This document shows positions 5,864 through 13,400 of a stretch of 15,768 nucleotides of DNA, piece after piece (the first letter of the stretch is position 1; every line of letters starts with the position of its first letter). The position numbers and the translations under genes are program-made. This DNA comes from Candidatus Altimarinota bacterium (lineage in GTDB: Bacteria; Patescibacteriota; Gracilibacteria; UBA4473). The notes below the pieces were generated by a model. The model searched no databases. It saw only the letters and a list, made by a program, of their open reading frames with translations, and was not told where the DNA came from. The DNA lies in assembly GCA_020630245.1 (NCBI GenBank), contig JAHDBZ010000002.1:3566-19333 (forward strand), given 5' to 3'.

Positions 5864-6271
5864 ATGGATCAACCTAATTACCAGAAGATTAAAGCTTGGC
5901 AGAAATCTAAAAATCTCAGTTTGGAAATCTACAAGATCACCTCGAAATTTCCTAGTCAGGAGAAATTTGGATTGTGTTCACAAATGCAAAGGTCTGCAAT
6001 TTCTGTGCCAAGTAACATCGCAGAAGGCTACATGCGAGATAGTGTGAAAGACTTCAAGCGTTTTATTTCTATCTCACTTGGCTCCCTGGCAGAGTTGGAC
6101 ACTCAATTAATAATAGCTTATGAACTTGGGTATTTTTCAGAACAAGAGTTTGTTTCGCTACGAGAAAGAGTGATAGAAATATTAAAATGCTCACTGTTTT
6201 TAAGCGTAAAATCTCCTAAAATCTTCTCATCCTCTTTCTTCTCATCTGATTATCTCAATTCCTCAACGTAA
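5864..6271 (+). CDS. Four-helix bundle protein (23S rRNA intervening-sequence / S23 type)
   Basis: 135 residues from the ATG at 5864; an in-frame TTG twelve codons upstream lies in the predicted -35. The family pattern is clear: IKAWQKSKNLSLEIYKITSKFP, EKFGLCSQMQRSAISVPSNIAEGY, DFKRFISISLGSLAELDTQLIIAYELGY and a final helix ending near residue 115. Relatives were first found in intervening sequences of 23S rRNA genes and are structurally related to the accessory protein Avd of diversity-generating retroelements, but most occur alone with unknown function. No rRNA or reverse transcriptase is near. The last ~20 residues (SPKIFSSSFF...) are translated from the right inverted repeat, not from the family. 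The 3' end overlaps the convergent cysteine desulfurase-like gene by 22 bases. A+T content is higher than in neighbours. Confidence 0.88.
   Translation: MDQPNYQKIKAWQKSKNLSLEIYKITSKFPSQEKFGLCSQMQRSAISVPSNIAEGYMRDSVKDFKRFISISLGSLAELDTQLIIAYELGYFSEQEFVSLRERVIEILKCSLFLSVKSPKIFSSSFFSSDYLNSST
6223..6246 (-). repeat. Right inverted repeat of the four-helix-bundle unit
   Basis: CTTCTCATC at 6223-6231 and 6238-6246, again 15 bases apart, is the reverse complement of the left repeat. It lies inside the 3' end of the four-helix-bundle frame and stops three bases before the stop codon (6250-6252) of the convergent gene. Confidence 0.75.
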
Positions 6272-7293
6272 TGCGCCAATATTTCACAAAAATCTGTGAC
6301 GGCTTCGTCGGTGAGAAATTTATGCAGACTGATTCGGATTGGATACTGCCAGTCCGGGTCTGGTTCGATTGATTTGATAACATCGGTAGGAGCCATGATG
6401 TCACTGGTGCAGGCTGAGCCGATCGAGAGGCAAATCCCTTCGTCTTTTGACAGTGTGGTCATAATTTCGCCACCGCGTAACCCCTTGAACGCCACACTAA
6501 TAAGGCCCGGGACGCGTGCGTGATCTAGATCGTGAAATTTATAATCAGAGATGTTGTCGTGAATGTACTCGCGGATGACGGCCTCCCAGCGGGTCATTTG
6601 TGCCTGGTGAGTTTCTCGTTCGGTCCCCCAGATCTCAAAAGCTTTAGCCGCACCGGCCACTAGTGCTGGGAATTTGGTATGGCTATCTTTGCTGATCTCA
6701 GGGAATTTCTCTGGGTGTTTTAGGTACAAAATACCGATGTTTTTTGGGCCGTAGAATTTTTGCGGGGTAAAAATACCTGCGTCACAGTTTTGCAGATCCG
6801 GGATGATGCCTTTGGCAAAACTCTGTGAGTAATCACGAATGATAAAACTATTAGGGTATTTGGCTCTCACTTCTGCGGCATCATAGATCCGACCTGTTTC
6901 AGAATTGGCGCCCATGAGAGCTATACAGGCAGGATTTTTTGGTAGCTCTACCAGTGTTACCGGGTTGAACTTCTGCGGGATTTCATCAGCAATAGAAGAG
7001 TGTTCTACTTCCGAAGCGTACAGATTAGTTTCTCCAAAGAGTTCACGACACGCCATGATAACTCGACGGTTAGCATCCGTACCTGAATAACAGATCGAAA
7101 GCTGTTCCCAATTGCAGTTCAGAACTTGAGCCATGGTTTTTAGACTTTCATCAATGAGGCGTTGTCCGGCGAAACCGGCTACGTGTTTTGAATTATTATT
7201 TCCTACTAAGTCTAAATGTGCACGAATAACCTCCGACACTTGTGGATCCAGTGGTGTACTGGCGGCGGCGTCGAAATAAGTAAGCAGGTTCAT
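6250..7293 (-). CDS. Divergent cysteine desulfurase-like class V aminotransferase
   Basis: A 347-residue PLP enzyme of the NifS/IscS fold. Aligned features are YFDAAASTPLDPQV at the N-terminus, YSGTDANRR in place of SGATEANN, EVEHSS (H98), GANSETG (N130), RDYSQSF (D154), PQKFYGPKNIG (K179, the PLP lysine), GSACTSD (C295, the persulfide cysteine) and RISLHKFLTDEAV near the end. Family enzymes release sulfur from cysteine for Fe-S clusters or tRNA thiolation. It differs from standard members: the usual His before the PLP lysine is Gln, and the GGGQE...RSGTEN segment is missing, with only a short KDSHTKFP-type stretch between ILYL and the next helix. No scaffold or SUF genes are nearby. It is the last gene of the run, 12 bases after the methyltransferase. 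Confidence 0.8.
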   Translation of the reverse strand: MNLLTYFDAAASTPLDPQVSEVIRAHLDLVGNNNSKHVAGFAGQRLIDESLKTMAQVLNCNWEQLSICYSGTDANRRVIMACRELFGETNLYASEVEHSSIADEIPQKFNPVTLVELPKNPACIALMGANSETGRIYDAAEVRAKYPNSFIIRDYSQSFAKGIIPDLQNCDAGIFTPQKFYGPKNIGILYLKHPEKFPEISKDSHTKFPALVAGAAKAFEIWGTERETHQAQMTRWEAVIREYIHDNISDYKFHDLDHARVPGLISVAFKGLRGGEIMTTLSKDEGICLSIGSACTSDIMAPTDVIKSIEPDPDWQYPIRISLHKFLTDEAVTDFCEILAHYVEELR

Positions 7294-7305
7294 AACGCCT
7301 TGGTT

Positions 7306-7860
7306 TTACCCTATTTTCTCTGCTAAAGCTACAAAATTTCGATCTTCGAAGCGTTCACTTCTAATCACTTTAAATCCATGACGCTTCAACAACTTGGTGA
7401 GATCTTTGTTGGTGACGTAGCGATAGGTGCGAGGATGTTTTTCTGCTCCAAAGGGAACAATCCAATTCTTGCTAAAGATGCGTCCAGTCCAAAAATTTTT
7501 CCAGAAATATTTTTGTGGCAGGATCCAGGTAGTTAGGAAAATCTTACCACCTGGTTTGAGTACTCGATGAGCTTCAGTGAGAAACTTTTGTTGTCCGGTT
7601 TTGTCGAGTAGATGATGGAAAGCGGCGATACTAATTACCCAGTCAAAGTTCTGAGCGCCGAACGGTAGATTTTTACCAAAATTACCACGGAAGAAAGCAT
7701 CTCTGGGAAAATTTTTACGAGCAATGCCGAGCAATCCTTCTGAAATATCAAAACCAAAGTAATCTCCAGGGCGTATCAATTCTGCTGGGAGAAATTTGCG
7801 CAGGCGACCATTACCACAACCCAGATCTAAGATTCTCTGTCCAGACTTAATATCTGGCAT
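7306..7860 (-). CDS. Class I SAM-dependent methyltransferase (start uncertain)
   Basis: 184 residues from the first ATG. A Rossmann methyltransferase with motif I ILDLGCGNGRL (10-20), an acidic ribose-binding residue in FGFDIS (35-40), FDWVISIAAFHHL (72-84) and the post-motif EAHRVLKPGGKIFLTTW (96-112). The substrate is unknown; the YxxxAEDFSxTRxRPWPEF sequence encoded upstream of the ATG resembles the N-terminus of Trm9-like and related small methyltransferases, so a tRNA or small-molecule target is possible. The ATG lies too close to motif I for a complete domain. The upstream frame is open and looks coding but has no ATG, GTG or TTG (see 7861-7989). The gene lies between the GGCT-like and cysteine desulfurase-like genes. 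Confidence 0.82.
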   Translation of the reverse strand: MPDIKSGQRILDLGCGNGRLRKFLPAELIRPGDYFGFDISEGLLGIARKNFPRDAFFRGNFGKNLPFGAQNFDWVISIAAFHHLLDKTGQQKFLTEAHRVLKPGGKIFLTTWILPQKYFWKNFWTGRIFSKNWIVPFGAEKHPRTYRYVTNKDLTKLLKRHGFKVIRSERFEDRNFVALAEKIG

Positions 7861-7989
7861 GAAGATCTCAAACTCGGGCCAAGGGCGGTCACGCGTAGCG
7901 CTGAAGTCTTCGGCGAATTGGTCGTACTCGGATGATGATTTGTTGATTTGCGAATGGGCTAATGAAAAATTTTTATTTGTTGGGATGTT
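7861..7989 (-). other. Coding-like N-terminal extension of the methyltransferase without a standard start codon
   Basis: In the methyltransferase frame the codons upstream of the ATG encode ...SSSEYDQFAEDFSATRDR then PWPEFEIF, matching the cap region that normally precedes motif I in this family. The frame runs back to a TGA at 7990-7992 with no ATG, GTG or TTG. Only ATC codons (for example at 7945-7947) could serve as near-cognate starts. Either a rare start is used, or the native start has been lost. Confidence 0.65.
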
Positions 7990-8296
7990 TCATGTACACC
8001 CAGGCAAAAGTGCCGTCGGTAAGTTCTAATTTAGTTCGAAAATAATCAATGGCGTTTTCCACTTCATCAAATCTAGCTTTTACCTCTCTGTCGTCGAAGG
8101 CAAAGACCTTGCCTCGGATTTCACTTTCAGTATCTGCGACTAAGGGAGAGCATTCACTATTTGGATCTAATCTTTTATAACCTTTGAGGGTGGCATCTTT
8201 TCCGGCTCCTAAATTTTTTCCATCTCCCAAAATGGCTTCTTGAGCTTCCGGTTCTTTAAGTCCGGCATAGAAAAAAATTCGTTCTGAGTTAGTCAT
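7973..8296 (-). CDS. Gamma-glutamylcyclotransferase/AIG2-like protein
   Basis: A 107-residue protein with the layout of the small GGCT/AIG2-like fold: FFYAGLKEPEAQEAILG at the N-terminus (the family has YGTL), ATLKGYKRL, SPLVADTESEIRGKVFAFDD, then ARFDEVENAIDYFRTKLELTDGTFAWVYM, corresponding to the LDxFEG...Y.R..V.V..G..A.VYV ending. In the family a buried glutamate catalyses cyclisation of gamma-glutamyl groups; E77 of DEVEN is in the usual acidic position. YAGL instead of YGTL and EN instead of EG make activity uncertain. It begins three bases after the map stop and is clearly co-transcribed with it. Confidence 0.7.
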   Translation of the reverse strand: MTNSERIFFYAGLKEPEAQEAILGDGKNLGAGKDATLKGYKRLDPNSECSPLVADTESEIRGKVFAFDDREVKARFDEVENAIDYFRTKLELTDGTFAWVYMKHPNK

Positions 8297-8299
8297 GTT

Positions 8300-9061
8300 T
8301 TAAGCAAAAATTTCAAAACCGCTCTTGGTCACGACCCCACAGTGTTCCCACTGGCAGGCGTCCTGGCCATCAAGGGTGACGACGGTCCAGCCGTCAGAAA
8401 GTGTCTTGTATCCAGGGCGCCCCATGGCAATGATCGGTTCGATACAGATAGTCATGCCTTCGGTTAGGATTTGGCCGGTGCCTGGTTGGCCGTAATTGAG
8501 CACGTACGGATCTTCGTGCATGTCGTAGCCGACACCGTGTCCAGTGAAGTCTTTGATAACGGTGTAGCCAGATTTTTTAATCTGAGACTGAACGGCGTAG
8601 CCGATGTCTCCTAGTCGATTTCCAGCTTTGGCCACTTTGCATCCCGCTTGCAGGGCTTCGTAGACAGCCTGAGAAAATTGGGCCCGTTTGGGATTTGTTT
8701 CCTCACCGCCTACGATTACGGTAAAGGCAGCATCGGTGATCAGATCCTCAAAAATTACGCCACAGTCTACCGATAAAATATCTCCGGCTTGGAGTGTTCG
8801 TTCGTCGGGAATCCCGTGCACGACTTCACTATTAACCATCGTACAAAGTGTAGCAGGAAATCCTTGGTAGCCCTTGAAAGCTGGCAGGCCTCCCGCTTCT
8901 CGGATCACGGCTTCAGCAGCCGTATCTAGGTCAATTAGTCGGGCACCTGGTACCGCTAATGCTCGCGCAGCTTGATGGGCCGCCTGCAGGATCTTCCCCC
9001 CGCGACGCATTGCGTCGATTTGGTCAGCAGTTTTGGGGGTGGCAGGATTACGTTTATTCAT
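8300..9061 (-). CDS. map: Methionine aminopeptidase, type I
   Basis: A 253-residue cytosolic metalloprotease that removes the initiator methionine from nascent proteins. All five metal ligands of the pita-bread fold are present: D99 (LSVDCG), D110 (TDAAF), H175 (TGHGVG), E208 (CIEPI) and E239 (WEHCGVV). The substrate-binding H82 lies in VVHGIPDE. The length and the absence of an N-terminal zinc-finger extension match the short bacterial type I form. The ATG at 9061 starts five bases after the adk stop. The adk-map order is the one seen in the secY end of ribosomal-protein operons in many bacteria, although here the pair sits downstream of pyrE and away from ribosomal genes. Confidence 0.96.
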   Translation of the reverse strand: MNKRNPATPKTADQIDAMRRGGKILQAAHQAARALAVPGARLIDLDTAAEAVIREAGGLPAFKGYQGFPATLCTMVNSEVVHGIPDERTLQAGDILSVDCGVIFEDLITDAAFTVIVGGEETNPKRAQFSQAVYEALQAGCKVAKAGNRLGDIGYAVQSQIKKSGYTVIKDFTGHGVGYDMHEDPYVLNYGQPGTGQILTEGMTICIEPIIAMGRPGYKTLSDGWTVVTLDGQDACQWEHCGVVTKSGFEIFA

Positions 9062-9066
9062 GATTT

Positions 9067-9672
9067 TTACCCACAGTCACATGAACAGCCGCTAGCGCAG
9101 CCGCCTTCGACCTGAAAGTAGGTGAGGATTTCTTGAGTCACATCTTCAATCTCCTGATTGCCGTCGACAGAGATGAGTTGGTCTTTCGACTTCCAGTGTT
9201 CGATAATCGGGGCGGTGTGTTCTTCGAAATTAGCAATTCGTTTCTTGATTGATTCTGGATTGTCATCAGCGCGACCTTCGATCTCGGCTCGTTTCATAAG
9301 TCGGTCAAAAGCTTCATCGGTCGAGAGTCGGATTTCAAGGGCGACAAAATCGCGGCCATCTTTCTTAAGTTCAGACTCAAGGGTTTCTCGTTGTTCCATC
9401 GAACGAGGAATCCCATCGTAAATAACTTGAACCCCTGGTTCGAGTTTACTGATGAAATTGGCCACGATGGCCATGACGATTTCGTTACTGACCAGATCAC
9501 CACGTTCGGTGATGGCTTTTACTTCGCGGCCGAGTTCAGAGTCTTCTTTGGCGATGGCACGTAGTTCGTCGCCAGTGACGAATATCTTGTAACCAAAAAG
9601 TTTGGCGAGGATTTTTCCTTGGGTTCCTTTTCCGGAACCTTGGCGGCCAATGAGGATGAGATCTTGAGACAT
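9067..9672 (-). CDS. adk: Adenylate kinase, short form with Cys-rich tail
   Basis: A 201-residue enzyme interconverting ATP + AMP and 2 ADP. P-loop GRQGSGKGT (9-17), FVTGDELRAI (AMP site, usually STGDxLR), IYDGIPRSMEQ (DGFPRT in most), then RADDNPESIKKRI. The insertion usually forming the LID is absent, so this is the short form. I place the start at the ATG at 9672, immediately before the P-loop strand; an in-frame ATG 66 codons upstream would read through the repeat patch, the palindrome and the end of pyrE. The last residues are GGCASGCSCDCG, with four cysteines (192, 196, 198, 200), which is not part of the usual enzyme and could bind metal. The gap to map is five bases. Confidence 0.93.
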   Translation of the reverse strand: MSQDLILIGRQGSGKGTQGKILAKLFGYKIFVTGDELRAIAKEDSELGREVKAITERGDLVSNEIVMAIVANFISKLEPGVQVIYDGIPRSMEQRETLESELKKDGRDFVALEIRLSTDEAFDRLMKRAEIEGRADDNPESIKKRIANFEEHTAPIIEHWKSKDQLISVDGNQEIEDVTQEILTYFQVEGGCASGCSCDCG

Positions 9673-9706
9673 AAGTGGTATGTGGTAAGTGGTATGTAAT
9701 ATGTAG
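9673..9706 (-). repeat. ACCAC-type repeat patch before adk
   Basis: On the minus strand the adk ATG is preceded by alternating TACCACTT and ACCACAT words. The 16-base block ACTTACCACATACCAC differs at one position from the block before tatD (ACTTGCCACATACCAC), in the same orientation and within a few bases of the start codon in both cases. Confidence 0.75.
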
Positions 9707-9709
9707 AGG

Positions 9710-9723
9710 CAGGTCGCGACCTG
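9710..9723. repeat. Perfect 14-bp palindrome between pyrE and adk
   Basis: CAGGTCGCGACCTG is a loopless perfect palindrome beginning four bases after the pyrE stop codon on the minus strand. There is no T tract, so it is not a standard terminator; it resembles a REP-like unit. Confidence 0.7.
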
Positions 9724-9727
9724 TCCT

Positions 9728-10402
9728 TTAGAATAGTTGGGGTTCGGTTTCGTGTGCGCCAGATTGTTCGCGTTCGTGCCAGTTAGGTGGATCTTCGTGG
9801 AATCTCTGTAGGCTTTGGGCTTGCGTGGGAGAAATTTTCCCGGCCGCTTGCAGGGCACTGACGATTTCATCGAAATTGGTGAATGAAATCATTTCTAAAC
9901 CAGCCTGTCGCTGGCTTGCAAAAAATTTAGGAGTGTCCCAAGAAAAAATACCAAATATGTATTTTACTTCAGCATTCAGTTCAGATCGTAGCGCTTCAGC
10001 AGATTTGATTGACGAACCTCCAGTCGAGAAAGCATCTTCGACGACAACGATCTGTGGTTTACTACCAAGGTTTTTATTAAGTCCTTCAACCATTTTTCCA
10101 GCTCCATGGCCCTTTGGTTTCCCGCGAACGTATCCCATAGGGACATTTAGGATGCCTGCCACCCAAGCCGCCCAAGAGATGCCAGCGGTAGCAGTACCGG
10201 CAACGGCGTCCGGTTTGAGACCGAGTTCATTGATCTTTTCGATCATAGTCGTGACGACCGTAGCTCGTGCTTCTACCAGCCCGGTGAGTTCTCGACAGTC
10301 ACAATAAATCGGCGATTTGATCCCCGAGGTCCAAGTGAATGGCTGGTCAAAATTTACTTTGACCACGTCGTGTTTGACAAGTAGGGCAGCAATTGATTGC
10401 AT
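9728..10402 (-). CDS. pyrE: Orotate phosphoribosyltransferase
   Basis: Converts orotate and PRPP to orotidine monophosphate in pyrimidine synthesis. From the ATG at 10402 it has 224 residues: FTWTSGIKSPIYCDCRELTG near the N-terminus, AVAGTATAGISWAAWVA, MGYVRGKPKGHGAGKMVEG (the mobile Lys/His loop), and the PRPP motif IVVVEDAFSTGGSS. An alternative ATG at 10465 overlaps the previous gene's stop (ATGA), which could favour coupling. It would add 21 residues encoded largely by a 13-bp inverted repeat and unlike the family, so I prefer 10402. The C-terminal ~25 residues (HEDPPNWHEREQ...) are hydrophilic and extend beyond the usual fold. PRPP is provided by prs in the same window. Confidence 0.92.
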   Translation of the reverse strand: MQSIAALLVKHDVVKVNFDQPFTWTSGIKSPIYCDCRELTGLVEARATVVTTMIEKINELGLKPDAVAGTATAGISWAAWVAGILNVPMGYVRGKPKGHGAGKMVEGLNKNLGSKPQIVVVEDAFSTGGSSIKSAEALRSELNAEVKYIFGIFSWDTPKFFASQRQAGLEMISFTNFDEIVSALQAAGKISPTQAQSLQRFHEDPPNWHEREQSGAHETEPQLF

Positions 10403-10410
10403 CGTCGGCA

Positions 10411-10458
10411 CAATACCCGGTTTTGAGATCAAACGCAATACACCTAAACCGGGTATTG
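10411..10458 (-). promoter_or_regulatory. 13-bp perfect inverted repeat upstream of pyrE
   Basis: CAATACCCGGTTT (10411-10423) and AAACCGGGTATTG (10446-10458) are exact complements with a 22-base loop. The hairpin sits between the stop of the TraG-like gene and the preferred pyrE start, ending eight bases before the ATG, where it would cover the ribosome-binding region. No U tract follows, so simple termination is unlikely. Control of pyrE expression or message processing is an inference. Confidence 0.65.
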
Positions 10459-10461
10459 GTT

Positions 10462-13400
10462 TCATCCAGTCGGACCACTCGGCGGTAGCTTGGCCTTGGT
10501 TGGATCAACGCCGCCAGGATTAATGACGTTTTGAGGTTGGACGGGTGTTGAGGTTGTCGGAGTCGTAGTGGACACTGGTGTTGGAGTGACTGGTTTTGGG
10601 ATCGGTGCTGGGGTTGGCATCGGCGTCACTTTAGTTGCAATGGGGGCGGTTGGATTAACCGGTGGGGCCAACTTGGCCGCGGGCGGTACGTGAGCCGTGT
10701 CCGGTTGAACGGTGGTGTGAGGAGCCGGATTGTCAACGTGCTCGTCTTTGACGGGCTGAACTTTTTGCGTGGCGCCACTTGGCGTATCGCCCAGTAGTTC
10801 GTTTGGCACGGTTGGATCAGCTTTAGCCGTTTCGGCGATCGCCTGCAGATTGCCGATCCCCATGCGAGCTTCGATCTCGGCATCGACAAATTCTTTCTTG
10901 CGACCGTATTTCATCCGAGAGTATTTTTTAATAACTTCGGCAATCTTGTAATTGCGACCGTCTGGATCCCAGATCGATTCGATTGAGAATGGTCGAGAAG
11001 TTGAGTTGTTGATATTGAGTTTGATGTAGGCTTTGTAGTTAGCCATTCCGAGGATGTCTTGTTGTGACAGAAGGGGAGCATATTCTTTTTCGAGATATTC
11101 GGCGTCTTCTGCTCCAACTTTGAAGCTCAGCATACTTCCCACATTTCCGAAGACCGCATCACGGATCTTGCTGTCTTTTTGTCCAACGGCGACACCTCCG
11201 GCACTTTCAGAGAGCTGGGCGATGTACTGATGGGCCATGATAAGATTGAGACGGTATTTTCGGGCTTCCGATAGGATCGAGGCAAAAGTATCAGTGGCGA
11301 AGTTCTGAAACTCATCCACGTAGAGATAAAAATCCTTACGGTCTTCCTTCGCGATGTCGACCCGTCCCATGGCCGCTTGGTTGATCTTGGCTACCATGAT
11401 CAGACCTAATAGTTGGGCGTTGATGGCTCCGATTTTCCCCTTTGAGAGATTGATAAGGAGGACTTTTTGGTTGTCCATTGATTCGCGCACATTGAAAGCA
11501 GACTTGGTCTGACCGATAATATTACGCATGGTGGTATTGGTCACAAACGGACCAAATTTTGAGGTGAAGTAGGGGATCATCTCTTGTTTTTCTCGGTCTC
11601 CGGTATTGGCCATTTCATTTTCCCAGAAGGCACGGACAACAGCATTCTGAACCTTAGAAACTTTATAACGTTGGAAATCATCATCGATAAAAAGGCGCGG
11701 GATATCGATCAGGGTAGCGCCTTCGTCTTTGTCAGCCATAAGTGTCAGACATCCATTTCGGAAATAGTGCTGGATCCGCGGACCGAAGATTTCATTCCCA
11801 AAGAGCTTGATGAAGATTTCCATGGCATCGAGCGAAGCACGGTCTTGCTCTTCTTCGGTTTTGGCTTCCAGGATGTTAAGACCCATCGGGCGCTCTCGAT
11901 CCCCTGGATCAAAGACTACGATGTCCTTGGCTCGTTCTTTTGGTACTCGTGATAGTACATCTTCTACCAGATCTCCATGAGGATCAATCACGCCGACTCC
12001 ATCGCCATTTTGCACATCTTGGCCGGCCATGTATTCGAGCAGTACCGATTTACCAGAACCAGATTTCCCAAGCACATACATGTGACGAGTTCGATCACCA
12101 CGCATAATGCGAGCTGGTTTGGTAATGCCGCGATATACAGAGTTTCCAACGATGACGCCCTCCTCTGGAAGGTTGATCGGTGGTGGTAAAACTTTGTAGG
12201 GCAACCATCTGATCGTCGGAATACGGTTGTAGCGAGCGTCCGGGAAGTGGTAAATTGACGCCAGTTCTTCTTCACAGAGGATTGAATTTTTTTCGAGGAA
12301 TGATTTGAGACGATATTTGAAATTGTGTCGGATTAACGGAGAATTAATCGCATTGATGAAGATAATCCGACGATTTTCAAAGTAATTTTTCCCTTTCCCT
12401 TTAAAGGCATTAAAGGCGACAAAGGCTCCGTTGAGGATTTCCTGAGTACGCATTGGGTTTGGAGAGCTGGCCAAGATTCGTATGACCGTATCGAAACCAT
12501 TTTGTACGGCTTTTTCCCCAATGTGTTTGGCAATTTCCTCTTCGGTCTGCAGCATCCGTACGTAGCTGTCACCTCCACTGGCACCTGGCTCATTGCTCAG
12601 ACTGTCGACTTGGGGGTCGTATCCGGTAAAGACAACTTTGATCGGCCACCAGAGGATGCTAAGGATCGGGCTGATGATTGGGATCTTAAGTTTGAAGCCG
12701 TCTTTTTTGCCCTTACCTTTGAAAAGCTCAGTTCCTTTAATCTGGGCCTTTTTGCGCCATTTTTTAGATTTGGGATGGATTATAACCTGTACAACGGCGC
12801 GTTCAGCTTCGGTCAGGCTTGAAAAGGAATTGGCTACGTCGTTAAGAGCATCTTCTTCGAGGTTTTTGTAGGTTTGGATTGGATACCAGAAATCCTCCTT
12901 GGCAAACATGTAGTACCCATTGGCGGTATTGCCTTTTGGATTGATGTCGAAACGTTTCTTCTCTGGGATGGGTTCGATTTCGGCTGATTCGAAGAAGGCC
13001 GTTACTTGTTTTTCGACTATAGCTCGATAGTACGGATCACAGACGACGACGAAGCTAAGTTCTTGATTTTCAAATTGGAGTTCAAAAGAAATAAAAGGTT
13101 TTCCCCATAACCATCGTTTGATGAAAATATTGTAGAGATTGAGGTCTCTGGTCTCATAAAGGGCGCGGAAAAACTGTTCGGCTTTTCCGATTTGTTCTTT
13201 GAAATCTTTTTCGGTGCGTTTTTCATTGTCCAGCTTGGAATCATTTTTGGGCATGGTGATACGCAGGTGCACCAGTTTTTTGGCTTCATGACGACGATGC
13301 CAGTACTGCAACGCAAAACGGGTAATGATGAAAATCGTATAGACATCCAGCACAAAAAAACCAATGTTGGTCAGGATCTGCCACCAGGGCATCTCAGCGC

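Noticed and set aside
5864..6271. Avd accessory gene of a diversity-generating retroelement
   Set aside because: The protein superfamily is related, but no reverse transcriptase, template repeat or variable repeat is visible; the surface protein in this window shows no matching variable region that I can see.
7990..7992. TGA recoded as glycine (Gracilibacteria/SR1 code)
   Set aside because: xth ends at TGA exactly at the family's normal length and the TraG-like gene also ends at TGA, so TGA works as a stop.
9673..9870. 66-residue N-terminal extension of adenylate kinase
   Set aside because: It translates the end of pyrE in another frame, the 14-bp palindrome and the ACCAC repeat; the family starts at the ATG at 9672.
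9825..10307. 160-codon open frame opposite pyrE on the plus strand, and other long antisense frames
   Set aside because: They are shadows of well-identified genes and show no family pattern of their own.
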